Both the position numbers and the translations under genes were made by a program. A stretch of 19,847 bases of DNA from Microbacteriaceae bacterium (GTDB lineage: Bacteria; Actinomycetota; Actinomycetes; Actinomycetales; Microbacteriaceae). The notes beneath the pieces were generated by a model that saw only the letters and a list, made by a program, of their open reading frames with translations, ran no database searches and was not told the DNA's origin. Position 1 is the stretch's first letter. Each line of letters begins with the position of its first letter. This document shows positions 1 through 7,673 of the stretch, in pieces. The stretch spans positions 1-19,847 of the forward strand of contig JALRLI010000010.1 of NCBI GenBank assembly GCA_023254555.1, in the 5' to 3' direction.

Positions 1-1
1 T

Positions 2-781
2 GCACTCGATCCCGAATACGCTGCAAAGCTTGGCGTAGACATTGACGCACTGCTGGTCTCACAGCCAGATACCGGCGAGCAAGCACTCGAAATCGCTGAC
101 ATGCTGATTCGCTCAGGTTCGATTGATCTTGTTGTGATTGACTCGGTCGCCGCACTCGTTCCACGCGCTGAAATTGAGGGTGAAATGGGCGACAGTCATG
201 TTGGCCTCCAAGCTCGACTCATGTCGCAGGCCCTCAGAAAGCTGACCGGCGGCCTGAACCAGACCAAAACCACAGCAATCTTTATCAACCAGCTTCGCGA
301 GAAAATCGGCGTGTTCTTTGGCAGCCCAGAAACCACTGCTGGCGGTAAAGCGCTGAAGTTCTACGCCTCGGTGCGCCTCGATATCCGCCGCATTGAAACA
401 CTCAAAGACGGCACCGATGCAGTCGGCAACCGCACACGCGTGAAGGTCGTAAAGAACAAAATGGCTCCACCGTTCAAACAGGCTGAGTTTGACATCCTCT
501 ATGGCACGGGAATCTCCCGTGAGGGCTCTCTCATCGATTTCGGTGTAGAGCACGAGATCGTGAAGAAGAGCGGCGCTTGGTACACCTACGAGGGTGAGCA
601 GCTAGGCCAGGGCAAAGAGAATGCTCGACGGTTCCTTATCGAAAATGCTGACCTAGCTGAAGAGATTGAGCAGAAGATCTTGGCAAAGCTCGGCATCGGC
701 GAGCACGCCAAAGCCGAGGTTGGGTCTGATTCGGCGCCGGCCTCCCTTGATGATGCGCGCACCGAAAAGCTCGGCGCATAA
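2..781 (+). CDS. recA: RecA recombinase, C-terminal part (5' end outside window)
   Basis: RecA polymerises on single-stranded DNA, drives strand exchange and acts as co-protease for LexA self-cleavage in the SOS response. The frame is open from base 2, before the first internal ATG, so the gene is cut by the window edge; about 259 residues are visible. The Walker B strand LVVIDSVAAL, the loop L2 stretch NQLREKIGVFFGSPETT and the following GGKALKFYASVRLDIRR are unmistakable. The Walker A motif lies upstream of the window. The C-terminus is variable and ends DARTEKLGA. recX follows after 26 nt, the usual actinobacterial pairing, and lexA lies about 8 kb away. The identification is essentially certain; promoter and start cannot be seen. 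Confidence 0.98.
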   Translation, partial: ALDPEYAAKLGVDIDALLVSQPDTGEQALEIADMLIRSGSIDLVVIDSVAALVPRAEIEGEMGDSHVGLQARLMSQALRKLTGGLNQTKTTAIFINQLREKIGVFFGSPETTAGGKALKFYASVRLDIRRIETLKDGTDAVGNRTRVKVVKNKMAPPFKQAEFDILYGTGISREGSLIDFGVEHEIVKKSGAWYTYEGEQLGQGKENARRFLIENADLAEEIEQKILAKLGIGEHAKAEVGSDSAPASLDDARTEKLGA

Positions 782-807
782 CAAGGATCTCTCGCTGACG
801 AGCCACC

Positions 808-1419
808 ATGGTTGTACGTTTCTTGCCAGAGAGGGCTGAGCAGTCTGAAACTGCTCAGCCTCTCTCCGGTAACTCTCGAGAGGGCGAGAAGCTCGCTGAA
901 GTGGTAGAACTTCGACAGCGTCTTGCGCTTGATTACGTTGTTGAAGTGAAAGAACCAACGATTTCAGCCTTCGACAGGGCAGTTCGACTTTTGGCTCGTA
1001 AGCCAATGTCGACTGAAGAACTCGCAGCGGCCTTGCGCAAAGAGCAGTACCCAGAAGAGCAGGTCACGGCTACGGTTATCGAGTGCCTTGAGCGCTGTTA
1101 TCTTGACGATGTTGCCCTGGCAGAGCGACTGGTGGCGCGAGCCGAAGAGAAAAAACGGTTGAGTAAAACAGCGCTGGAGCGCATGCTCCGTGAGCGAAAA
1201 ATCAGCCAGCTGGTTATCGAAAACGCGCTTTTAGAAATCTCGAGTGAATCTGAATCCGAGAAAATGCGAGACATTGCGCAAGAGCGCTACCGCAAACTCG
1301 GTCGGGTTGACGATGCGACAGCAAAGCGAAGGCTCATTGGATATCTTGCCCGCCGCGGGTTCGCAGGCGGAAATGTCTATCGAATCGTCAATGAAGTCGT
1401 CGAGAGCGGCGGCTTCTAG
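808..1419 (+). CDS. recX: Regulatory protein RecX
   Basis: RecX binds the RecA filament and limits its growth and activity. The 203-residue protein has a poorly conserved N-terminal extension of about 50 residues, then the helical RecX repeats: a first one around FDRAVRLLARKPMSTEELAAAL, a second with YLDDVALAERLV and RLSKTALERML, and a C-terminal repeat ending YLARRGFAGGNVYRIVNEVV. Position directly after recA supports the call. The ATG at 808 has no convincing Shine-Dalgarno sequence, so translation may be coupled to recA or start elsewhere in the N-terminal extension. The stop codon TAG (1417-1419) is followed at once by the next gene. Confidence 0.93.
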   Translation: MVVRFLPERAEQSETAQPLSGNSREGEKLAEVVELRQRLALDYVVEVKEPTISAFDRAVRLLARKPMSTEELAAALRKEQYPEEQVTATVIECLERCYLDDVALAERLVARAEEKKRLSKTALERMLRERKISQLVIENALLEISSESESEKMRDIAQERYRKLGRVDDATAKRRLIGYLARRGFAGGNVYRIVNEVVESGGF

Positions 1420-1423
1420 GCTC

Positions 1424-2176
1424 GTGAATGAACGAGTAGGGCCTAACACCTCGGCGCAGCGGGTGCTGACTGAGCTGCACGCTGCAGCCTCCCCTGAGCG
1501 GGCTGCACTGATGCAGCGTTATTTCAAAACTGCCGAGGGTCAATACGGTTATGGCGATATCTTCCTGGGCCTGAGCGTGCCACAGACTCGCAAGATTGCG
1601 GCGAATAGCCTGCAGATAGCACCTGCTGAGCTCGATGAATTGGCGCAATCAAAAGAGCACGAGGCTAGGTTGTGTGCGCTCGTTATTCTCACCACGCAGT
1701 TCAAGCGTGCGAAGCGGCAGCCTGCTCTTCGAGAGTCTCTGCTGGCAACCTACGATTGTTGGCTTCGAGCGGGTTATGTCAATAATTGGGATCTCGTCGA
1801 TGTGAGTGCGCCCACGTTGGGTCAGCAACTTTTCACTCCAGAGAGAGGTTCAGAGAGCACCGATACATATTTGGCCGAATTGGCTGCGTCCGACTCACTC
1901 TGGCTGCGGCGTGCATCCGTCATTTATACCTTCGCAGCGCTCTCTATCGGCCAGATTCAACCCACTCTGACCAGCTGTGAACGGCTGGTGTACGACAGCG
2001 AAGACCTCATCAACAAAGCCGTTGGCTGGGCGCTACGAGAAGTTGGCAAGCGCGATATCCAGGCTCTCAAAGATTTTCTTCGCGCACACATCAGTGCGAT
2101 ACCGAGGGTGACGCTGCGCTATGCCATTGAAAAAATGCCCGAAGCTGAACGACAGAAGTGGCTCAGATACAATTGA
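1424..2176 (+). CDS. AlkD-family DNA alkylation repair glycosylase
   Basis: AlkD-type HEAT-like-repeat glycosylases excise cationic alkylated purines such as N3- and N7-alkyl adducts without base flipping. The protein opens with a helix and the family signature FKTAEGQYGYGDIFLGLSVP. Counted from the GTG at 1424 it has 250 residues, close to the family's usual length. Residues matching the known Bacillus cereus AlkD active site are visible: Trp122 and Asp126 in NNWDLVD, the Arg pair 162-163 in LWLRRAS, and Trp202 in AVGWALREVGKRD, so the enzyme is probably active. The frame stays open upstream inside recX; ATG codons at 1391 and 1373 are alternative starts. I chose the GTG 4 nt after the recX stop because it fits family length and minimises overlap. 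It sits between recX and miaB, an interesting link to DNA damage. Confidence 0.85.
   Translation: MNERVGPNTSAQRVLTELHAAASPERAALMQRYFKTAEGQYGYGDIFLGLSVPQTRKIAANSLQIAPAELDELAQSKEHEARLCALVILTTQFKRAKRQPALRESLLATYDCWLRAGYVNNWDLVDVSAPTLGQQLFTPERGSESTDTYLAELAASDSLWLRRASVIYTFAALSIGQIQPTLTSCERLVYDSEDLINKAVGWALREVGKRDIQALKDFLRAHISAIPRVTLRYAIEKMPEAERQKWLRYN
2168..2173 (+). promoter_or_regulatory. Candidate -10 box for leaderless miaB transcript
   Basis: The hexamer TACAAT ends 7 nt before the miaB ATG, the spacing expected when the transcript starts at or next to the start codon, as is common in actinobacteria. It lies in the last codons of the AlkD-family gene; that gene's TGA stop follows directly. 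No consensus -35 was seen and no proper Shine-Dalgarno is present. It strongly resembles the priA upstream sequence (TAGAAT at 12245). Inference from geometry only. Confidence 0.45.
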
Positions 2177-2180
2177 GCTG

Positions 2181-3740
2181 ATGAGCATAACAGAGCAGCC
2201 AACCAAGATTGCGCGCTCAGATGCTGCACTCAACCCTGACGGATCTGCCCGAACGTTCGAAGTGAAAACGTTCGGCTGTCAGATGAACGTGCATGACTCT
2301 GAGCGGCTCACTGGCGCGCTCGAAGCTGCTGGATACGTAGCGGCGACAGGAGATGAGCCAGATGTCGTCGTCATTAATACCTGCGCGGTTCGCGAGAATG
2401 CAGATAACAGGTTGTACGGCAATCTCGGCCACCTCGCGCACGTTAAAAGCCGGCACCCGGGCATGCAGATTGCGGTCGGCGGCTGCCTCGCACAAAAAGA
2501 CAAGAACACGATTCTCGAAAAGGCGCCATACGTTGATGTCGTGTTCGGCACGCACAATATGGGTTCGCTTCCCAGCCTTCTCGAACGTGCGGCGCACAAT
2601 GATGAGGCGCAGATCGAGATTCTCGAGTCGCTTGAAACGTTTCCCTCGACCCTCCCAACGAAGCGCGACTCGAGCTTCAGTGGCTGGGTGTCAATCTCAG
2701 TCGGTTGTAACAACACCTGCACCTTTTGCATTGTTCCGTCACTTCGGGGCAAAGAGAAAGACCGTCGACCAGGTGACATTCTCGCAGAGGTACAAGCGCT
2801 CGTTGACGACGGGGTGATTGAGGTGACACTGCTCGGTCAAAACGTGAACACCTACGGAGTTGAGTTCGGAAACAAGGGCGCTTTCGCTGAATTGCTCAGG
2901 GCTTGCGGAGAGATCGAGGGTCTTGAGCGTGTTCGCTTCACCAGCCCGCATCCGGCTGCGTTTACCGACGACGTGATCGACGCAATGGCCGAGACTCCCA
3001 ACGTGATGCCACAGCTACATATGCCACTGCAGTCGGGATCTGACGAGATTCTCAAGGCGATGCGCCGCTCCTATCGAAGTAAGAAATACTTGGGAATACT
3101 CGAACGGGTCCGCGAGCGCATCCCGAACGCCTCAATCAGTACAGACATCATTGTCGGTTTCCCGGGAGAGACAGAAGAAGATTTCCAGCGCACACTTGAC
3201 GTCGTGCGTGAAGCAAGGTTTGCGGTCGCCTACACCTTCCAGTACTCGATCAGGCCCGGCACCCCTGCAGCTACCATGCCCAATCAGGTTCCTGCAGATG
3301 TGGTTCAAGAACGCTATGAGCGGCTGATAGCGCTGCAAAATCAGATTTCACTTGAGGAGAATCAGAAGCAGGTTGGCAGAACTGTGCACGTAGTCGTTGC
3401 CAATGGTGAGGGTCGAAAAGATGAGGCGACGCATCGACTTTCAGGGCGTGCCGAAGACTCGCGTTTGGTGCACTTCGATGTGCCCGAGGGTGAACCCGAG
3501 CCCCGCCCGGGCGATGTCGTAACGGTGACAGTTACGCGCGCCGCCCCCTTCTACCTCATTGCCGATGTTGATGAGGGAAGTGAGTTCCAGGTTCGTAAAA
3601 GCCGTGCAGGAGATGCATGGGAGCGCATGCAGGCGGATTCGTGCGGCGTTCCATCAACGCAGAACGGCCCAGCGGCTGGTTCGAAGGGCGCAATTAATCT
3701 CGGCATCCCCTCGCTCCGATCGAATCACACAGAGGGTTAA
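2181..3740 (+). CDS. miaB: tRNA-2-methylthio-N6-dimethylallyladenosine synthase MiaB
   Basis: MiaB is a radical-SAM methylthiotransferase converting i6A37 to ms2i6A37 in tRNAs that read UNN codons; the substrate is made by MiaA, encoded next. The N-terminal UPF0004 domain has Cys33 (TFGCQMNVHDSER), Cys68 (INTCAVREN) and Cys102 (GGCLAQ), which bind the auxiliary cluster. The radical-SAM cluster motif is Cys176-x3-Cys180-x2-Cys183 (GCNNTCTFCIVPSLRG). A TRAM domain follows (VGRTVHVVVANGEG to FYLIADV), then a tail of about 55 low-complexity residues. The ATG at 2181 is chosen over an in-frame ATG at 2121 because the latter lies inside the AlkD-family gene, and the protein proper begins shortly after 2181. 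The stop TAA overlaps the miaA ATG by one base, indicating coupling. Confidence 0.97.
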   Translation: MSITEQPTKIARSDAALNPDGSARTFEVKTFGCQMNVHDSERLTGALEAAGYVAATGDEPDVVVINTCAVRENADNRLYGNLGHLAHVKSRHPGMQIAVGGCLAQKDKNTILEKAPYVDVVFGTHNMGSLPSLLERAAHNDEAQIEILESLETFPSTLPTKRDSSFSGWVSISVGCNNTCTFCIVPSLRGKEKDRRPGDILAEVQALVDDGVIEVTLLGQNVNTYGVEFGNKGAFAELLRACGEIEGLERVRFTSPHPAAFTDDVIDAMAETPNVMPQLHMPLQSGSDEILKAMRRSYRSKKYLGILERVRERIPNASISTDIIVGFPGETEEDFQRTLDVVREARFAVAYTFQYSIRPGTPAATMPNQVPADVVQERYERLIALQNQISLEENQKQVGRTVHVVVANGEGRKDEATHRLSGRAEDSRLVHFDVPEGEPEPRPGDVVTVTVTRAAPFYLIADVDEGSEFQVRKSRAGDAWERMQADSCGVPSTQNGPAAGSKGAINLGIPSLRSNHTEG

Positions 3741-4654
3741 TGCGCTCCGACATTATCGCGGCCGTCGGTCCAACCGGAACGGGTAAAACCGAGCTCTCTC
3801 TCGATCTCGCCGAGGCGCTCGCTCAGAGGTCCATAGCCGCTGAAATCGTCAACGCCGATGCGATGCAACTGTATCGAGGCATGGATATCGGTACGGCAAA
3901 ACTTCCAGCGGCAGAGCGCCGGGGTATCCCGCACCACATGTTTGATGTGCTTGAGGTCTCAGAAGAGTCGACGGTCGCGTCGTATCAACCAGCGGCGAGG
4001 CAGATAATTGACGAGGTCATCGCTCGAGGTGCCGTTCCGATTCTCGTCGGTGGGAGCGGGCTGTATGTTTCTTCGGTGCTCTTCGAGTTCGATTTCCCTG
4101 GAACCGATGGAGCAGTCCGCGAGAGACTCGAGGCTGAAGCAGCAGCGAATGGAGTCGATGCTCTCTTCGAGCGGCTGCAAACGCTCGATCCGCTCGGAGC
4201 TGCCGTTATTGACCGCCATAACCCGCGCCGGGTTATTCGCGCACTTGAGGTGTTCGAAATAACCGGAAAGCCGATCAGCGCTGGCTTGCCGGCTGAACCG
4301 GTGCCCTGGAGGAGTGCGCTCGTCATCGGGCTTAACGATGAACGCGAGGCGCTCACAGCGCGACTCGACGCACGGGTAGAGCGGATGTGGCGAGACGGGC
4401 TAGTCGACGAGGTGCAACAACTCATCCCAGCAGGAATCGCCTCGGGAATCACCGCCAGCAGAGCGATTGGCTATGCGCAAGCACTCGCACAGCTAGCCGG
4501 TGAGATTGACGAGCCAGAAGCGATTGCGCAGACGCAAGCATTGACCCGCCGGTACGCAAGGCGACAAGTGAGCTGGTTCAAACGGTACCCCAGCATCGAA
4601 TGGGTGCAGGCGGGTTCCTCTGACCTGGCCGAGCATATTCTCGAAAAGTTCTAA
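3740..4654 (+). CDS. miaA: tRNA dimethylallyltransferase MiaA
   Basis: MiaA transfers a dimethylallyl group from DMAPP to N6 of A37 in tRNA, the step before MiaB. The 304-residue protein has the family features in order: P-loop GPTGTGKTE at residues 10-18, NADAMQLYRGMDIGTAKL near residue 40, the RRGIPHHMFDVLE stretch, GGSGLYVSSVL near residue 105, and a C-terminal AIGYAQAL...TRRYARRQVSWFKR region that contacts tRNA. The start ATG overlaps the miaB stop (TAATG), so the two are almost certainly translated in tandem. Length matches the family. The miaA stop codon TAA appears to double as the first bases of a -10 box for dapF. Confidence 0.98.
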   Translation: MRSDIIAAVGPTGTGKTELSLDLAEALAQRSIAAEIVNADAMQLYRGMDIGTAKLPAAERRGIPHHMFDVLEVSEESTVASYQPAARQIIDEVIARGAVPILVGGSGLYVSSVLFEFDFPGTDGAVRERLEAEAAANGVDALFERLQTLDPLGAAVIDRHNPRRVIRALEVFEITGKPISAGLPAEPVPWRSALVIGLNDEREALTARLDARVERMWRDGLVDEVQQLIPAGIASGITASRAIGYAQALAQLAGEIDEPEAIAQTQALTRRYARRQVSWFKRYPSIEWVQAGSSDLAEHILEKF

Positions 4655-4657
4655 ACT
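4652..4657 (+). promoter_or_regulatory. Candidate -10 box for leaderless dapF transcript
   Basis: TAAACT begins with the miaA stop codon TAA and ends 6 nt before the dapF GTG start. There is no Shine-Dalgarno in between (GACAAG). This TANNNT-N6-start arrangement matches actinobacterial leaderless promoters. No clear -35 was found. Inference from spacing. Confidence 0.42.
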
Positions 4658-4663
4658 GACAAG

Positions 4664-5554
4664 GTGTCGCTCACACTCACTTTTAGCAAAGGGCACGGAA
4701 CCGGAAACGATTTCGTGCTCTTCACCGACCCCGACGGTGAGATAAATCTCAGCCCAGCGCAGATTGCCTGGCTCTGTGACCGCCATTTCGGAATTGGTGC
4801 TGACGGCGTCATTCGAGCCGTGAAGTCTGCGAATCTCGATGCTGGTGCTGCAATCCTTGCCGAGGAGCCAGCAGCGGAGTGGTTCATGGATTACCACAAT
4901 GCAGACGGCACAGTTGCAGAAATGTGCGGCAACGGCACCCGGGTGTATGTGCACTACCTCATCGCGCAGGGGCTGATCGCACCAGAAATCGGCGACACAG
5001 TGTGTATCGGCACACGAGCCGGTGTGAAAGACATTCTGGTCAGCGCAAACGGCTACCAAACCGACCTCGGCAGGTGGCAATTGGATGGCGAGAACCAAGA
5101 CCGCCTCGTCAAGGCGGTGAATCTCGATGTCGCTCGACCTGGGCTTGCGCTCAACGTTGGAAATCCTCACGTCGCGGTGGCGGTGGCCGATGCGCAAGAA
5201 CTGAGTGAAATTGATCTCTCGTACATCCCTCAGATTGAGCCAGCGATGGCGCAGGGTGCGAACGTTGAATTCGTGATGCCTGAAGAGCCACTGGTGAAAG
5301 ACGGCGTTGCCCGCATAAAAATGCGTGTGCACGAGCGCGGAAGCGGCGAAACGCTGAGCTGTGGCACAGGCGCGGTAGCTGCCGCACTGGCGTTTCGATA
5401 CTGGGGTGGTCCTGAAGCGCCAAATTCATGGCGAGTTGAGGTTGCAGGCGGGGTACTCGGTGTGCGGATGTTCGCCACAGAAGAGGGTGAACACGTCGGC
5501 CTCTCTGGCCCGGCCGAGTTGGTTTACTCGGGCGAAGTCACCATTCCGTTCTAA
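4664..5554 (+). CDS. dapF: Diaminopimelate epimerase DapF
   Basis: DapF interconverts LL- and meso-diaminopimelate, the last step before lysine and the supply of meso-DAP for cell wall. The 296-residue protein starts at GTG with KGHGTGNDFVLF. Both catalytic cysteines are present: Cys88 in EMCGNGTRVY and Cys233 in LSCGTGAVAAA. The NADGTVAEMCGNG and GNPHVAV motifs are also clear. An insertion around residues 47-65 (KSANLDAGAAILAEEPAA) is of the kind seen in actinobacterial DapF. It follows miaA after 9 nt. Its last four bases overlap the end of a gene on the other strand, so there is no separate terminator between them. Keeping meso-DAP synthesis does not settle the cell-wall type of the organism. 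Confidence 0.97.
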   Translation: MSLTLTFSKGHGTGNDFVLFTDPDGEINLSPAQIAWLCDRHFGIGADGVIRAVKSANLDAGAAILAEEPAAEWFMDYHNADGTVAEMCGNGTRVYVHYLIAQGLIAPEIGDTVCIGTRAGVKDILVSANGYQTDLGRWQLDGENQDRLVKAVNLDVARPGLALNVGNPHVAVAVADAQELSEIDLSYIPQIEPAMAQGANVEFVMPEEPLVKDGVARIKMRVHERGSGETLSCGTGAVAAALAFRYWGGPEAPNSWRVEVAGGVLGVRMFATEEGEHVGLSGPAELVYSGEVTIPF

Positions 5555-6165
5555 GAACGAGTGAAAGTCAGTACTCGAAAGCCCGCATCGTTCGCGGTGC
5601 GTTCTGCGGCGCCAAATCGGCCTAACGTCTCGTTGATCCAGGTCAGCAGAGAATCAGCGCCGAGTTTTTTGGCGACAACTAAGTGAGCTTTGCCACCTGG
5701 TTCAAGTCGCGGAAGCCAGTGCGACAGGATCTCGTGTAGAACCGCTTTGCCAACTCGAATTGGCGGATTCGACCAGATTTCACTGAGCTGCAGCCCATCG
5801 GGCACTGCTTCGGGAGTCGCGGTCTGCACGTTGCTCAGTCCAAGGGATGCGGCGTTTTGCCGAGTGAGCTCAAGCGCCCGCTCATTCACATCCACCGCCC
5901 AGACCTCGGCGGCGGGGCTCTGCAACGCCAGACTCAGCGCGATTGCGCCCCAACCGCAGCCAAGATCGAGCAGCACGCCTGCGTTGGGAGGGGCATCCAC
6001 CTGGTTGAGTAAAACCTCGGTGCCACGATCAAGATGGTCTGGGCTGAAGATTCCGCCAGCTGTTTGAACTTGGAAGGGTCGACCCGCAAGTTCAACGCGA
6101 ATAGTTTTCGGCCTGAACTCTGATTTTGGGTCGTTCGTGAAGTAGTGCTCATTTCCCACTCTCAC
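5551..6165 (-). CDS. RsmC/RlmG-like class I SAM-dependent methyltransferase
   Basis: The 204-residue protein matches the single-domain relatives of the rRNA guanine-N2 methyltransferases RsmC (16S G1207) and RlmG (23S G1835). Visible are HYFTNDP at the N-terminus, the loop GGIFSPDHLDRGTEVLL, the SAM-binding LDLGCGWGAIAL, the acidic VDVNERALELTRQNA, and the catalytic-type motif NPPIRVGK. The substrate cannot be assigned from sequence alone. The start is GTG at 6165; hflX starts 37 nt away on the other strand, so the two share a very short divergent promoter region. The stop overlaps the dapF stop in a convergent arrangement. Closeness to hflX fits a ribosome-related job. Confidence 0.88.
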   Translation of the reverse strand: MRVGNEHYFTNDPKSEFRPKTIRVELAGRPFQVQTAGGIFSPDHLDRGTEVLLNQVDAPPNAGVLLDLGCGWGAIALSLALQSPAAEVWAVDVNERALELTRQNAASLGLSNVQTATPEAVPDGLQLSEIWSNPPIRVGKAVLHEILSHWLPRLEPGGKAHLVVAKKLGADSLLTWINETLGRFGAAERTANDAGFRVLTFTRS

Positions 6166-6202
6166 AGTATTTCAGGTGGAAGGCGAGGTATCGTTTTACG
6201 AG

Positions 6203-7663
6203 ATGACTCAGAATTCACGCCTAGACAGGCTCACCAGCGCAGAAGCGTTGATGGCTGAAGAAGACGCCCAGCCTCGAGATTCTGAGCGAGCGCTTTTTGA
6301 TCGCGAACAGTTCGATCTCGAGGAGCGCAATGCGCTTCGGCGGGTGCAGGGTCTCTCAACCGAGCTTGAAGACGTAACCGAGGTTGAGTACCGACAGCTT
6401 CGGCTCGAGAATGTCGTGCTGATTGGTGTTTACTCACAGGGCTCACTTCAGGACGCGGAGAACTCGCTACGCGAACTTGCAGCCCTCGCTGAGACCGCAG
6501 GAGCCGTGGTGCTCGATGGTCTTTTGCAGCGCCGACCACATCCTGACCCGGCCACCTATCTCGGCAAGGGTAAAGCGCACGAACTCGCTGACACTGTCGC
6601 GGCGCTCGGCGCAGACACGGTGATTGCAGACACTGAGCTTGCACCGAGTCAGCGGCGTGCGCTCGAAGACATCGTCAAGGTGAAGGTGATTGACCGCACC
6701 GCCGTCATCCTCGACATCTTCAGCCAGCATGCAAAGAGCCGTGAGGGTAAGGCGCAGGTTGAACTTGCGCAGCTCGAGTATCTCCTGCCGAGGCTTCGTG
6801 GTTGGGGCGAATCGATGTCGCGCCAAGCCGGTGGACAGGTCGGCAGTGCAGGCGCCGGTATGGGTTCTCGTGGTCCGGGTGAGACAAAAATCGAACTGGA
6901 TAGGCGCCGCATCCACACGCGCATGGCAAAGCTGCGCAAGCAGATTGCCGGGATGGCGCCAGCTCGGGAGGCGAAACGAGCAAATCGCCGCCGTAACGCA
7001 GTGCCGTCGGTCGCGATCGTCGGCTATACGAACGCTGGTAAATCGAGCTTGCTCAACCGCATCACAAAGGCTGGGGTGCTCGTCGAGAATGCGTTGTTCG
7101 CCACGCTCGACTCGACTGTGCGGCAAAACCGCACTCCAGATGGGCGCAATTACACGCTGAGTGACACCGTCGGTTTTGTGCGGAATTTGCCACACCAGCT
7201 TGTTGAGGCGTTTCGTTCAACCTTCGAAGAGGTGCAAGATGCTGATTTGTTGGTGCACGTAGTCGATGCGTCTCATCCTGACCCGGGAGCTCAGCTTGCC
7301 ACGGTTCGTGACGTCATTGGCGAGGTTGACGCGACACACATTCCTGAGATTGTCGTCTTCAATAAGAGCGACCTAATTAACGACAGTCTGCGGCTGGTTC
7401 TTCATGGGCTTGAGCCAAGCGCAATCTTCGTTTCGGCTCGCTCTGGTGAAGGCATCGAGGAGCTCCTCGGGCGGATCGCGAGCGAACTGCCCGACCCAAC
7501 TGTTGAATTAGACGTGGTAGTTCCCTATGACCGCGGAGACATTGTTGCGGCGTTACATGAGCGACACCGAGTGCTCGAGACTGAGTATGTCCCGGGCGGT
7601 ACGCGGGTGCATGCGAAGGTGAGCCCCGAAATGGCGGCAACGCTGAGCGCATTTGGCGCTTAG
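6203..7663 (+). CDS. hflX: Ribosome-splitting GTPase HflX
   Basis: HflX binds 50S or stalled 70S ribosomes and splits them, for instance after heat or antibiotic stress. The N-terminal HflX domain is recognisable from VLIGVYSQG and LQRRPHPDPATYLGKGKAHEL. The linker carries GAGMGSRGPGETKIELDRRRI. G motifs follow: P-loop GYTNAGKSS starting at residue 274, G3 DTVGFVRNLPHQLVEAF at 321, and G4 NKSD at 387. An upstream in-frame GTG at 6176 gives nine more residues; I prefer the ATG at 6203, which gives 486 residues. Neither has a well-spaced Shine-Dalgarno, although a GAGG lies about 13 nt upstream and TATCGT ends 8 nt upstream. Its stop TAG overlaps a -10-like hexamer for metF. Confidence 0.95.
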   Translation: MTQNSRLDRLTSAEALMAEEDAQPRDSERALFDREQFDLEERNALRRVQGLSTELEDVTEVEYRQLRLENVVLIGVYSQGSLQDAENSLRELAALAETAGAVVLDGLLQRRPHPDPATYLGKGKAHELADTVAALGADTVIADTELAPSQRRALEDIVKVKVIDRTAVILDIFSQHAKSREGKAQVELAQLEYLLPRLRGWGESMSRQAGGQVGSAGAGMGSRGPGETKIELDRRRIHTRMAKLRKQIAGMAPAREAKRANRRRNAVPSVAIVGYTNAGKSSLLNRITKAGVLVENALFATLDSTVRQNRTPDGRNYTLSDTVGFVRNLPHQLVEAFRSTFEEVQDADLLVHVVDASHPDPGAQLATVRDVIGEVDATHIPEIVVFNKSDLINDSLRLVLHGLEPSAIFVSARSGEGIEELLGRIASELPDPTVELDVVVPYDRGDIVAALHERHRVLETEYVPGGTRVHAKVSPEMAATLSAFGA

Positions 7664-7666
7664 GCT
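7661..7666 (+). promoter_or_regulatory. Candidate -10 box for leaderless metF transcript
   Basis: TAGGCT starts with the hflX stop codon TAG and ends 7 nt before the GTG proposed for metF. The intervening GGTAGCT is not a Shine-Dalgarno. TANNNT-N7-start geometry suggests a leaderless transcript, and it also supports the choice of GTG at 7674 as start. Confidence 0.42.
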
Positions 7667-7673
7667 GGTAGCT

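Noticed and set aside
4493..5332. Long minus-strand open frame (279 codons) opposite dapF
   Set aside because: It is antisense to dapF, which has both catalytic cysteines and full family similarity. The frame's product is rich in His/Arg/Cys with no recognisable domain, typical of a shadow frame.
6467..7195. Minus-strand open frame (242 codons) opposite hflX
   Set aside because: It overlaps the conserved G-domain of hflX, has no ribosome-binding site and its product shows no domain.
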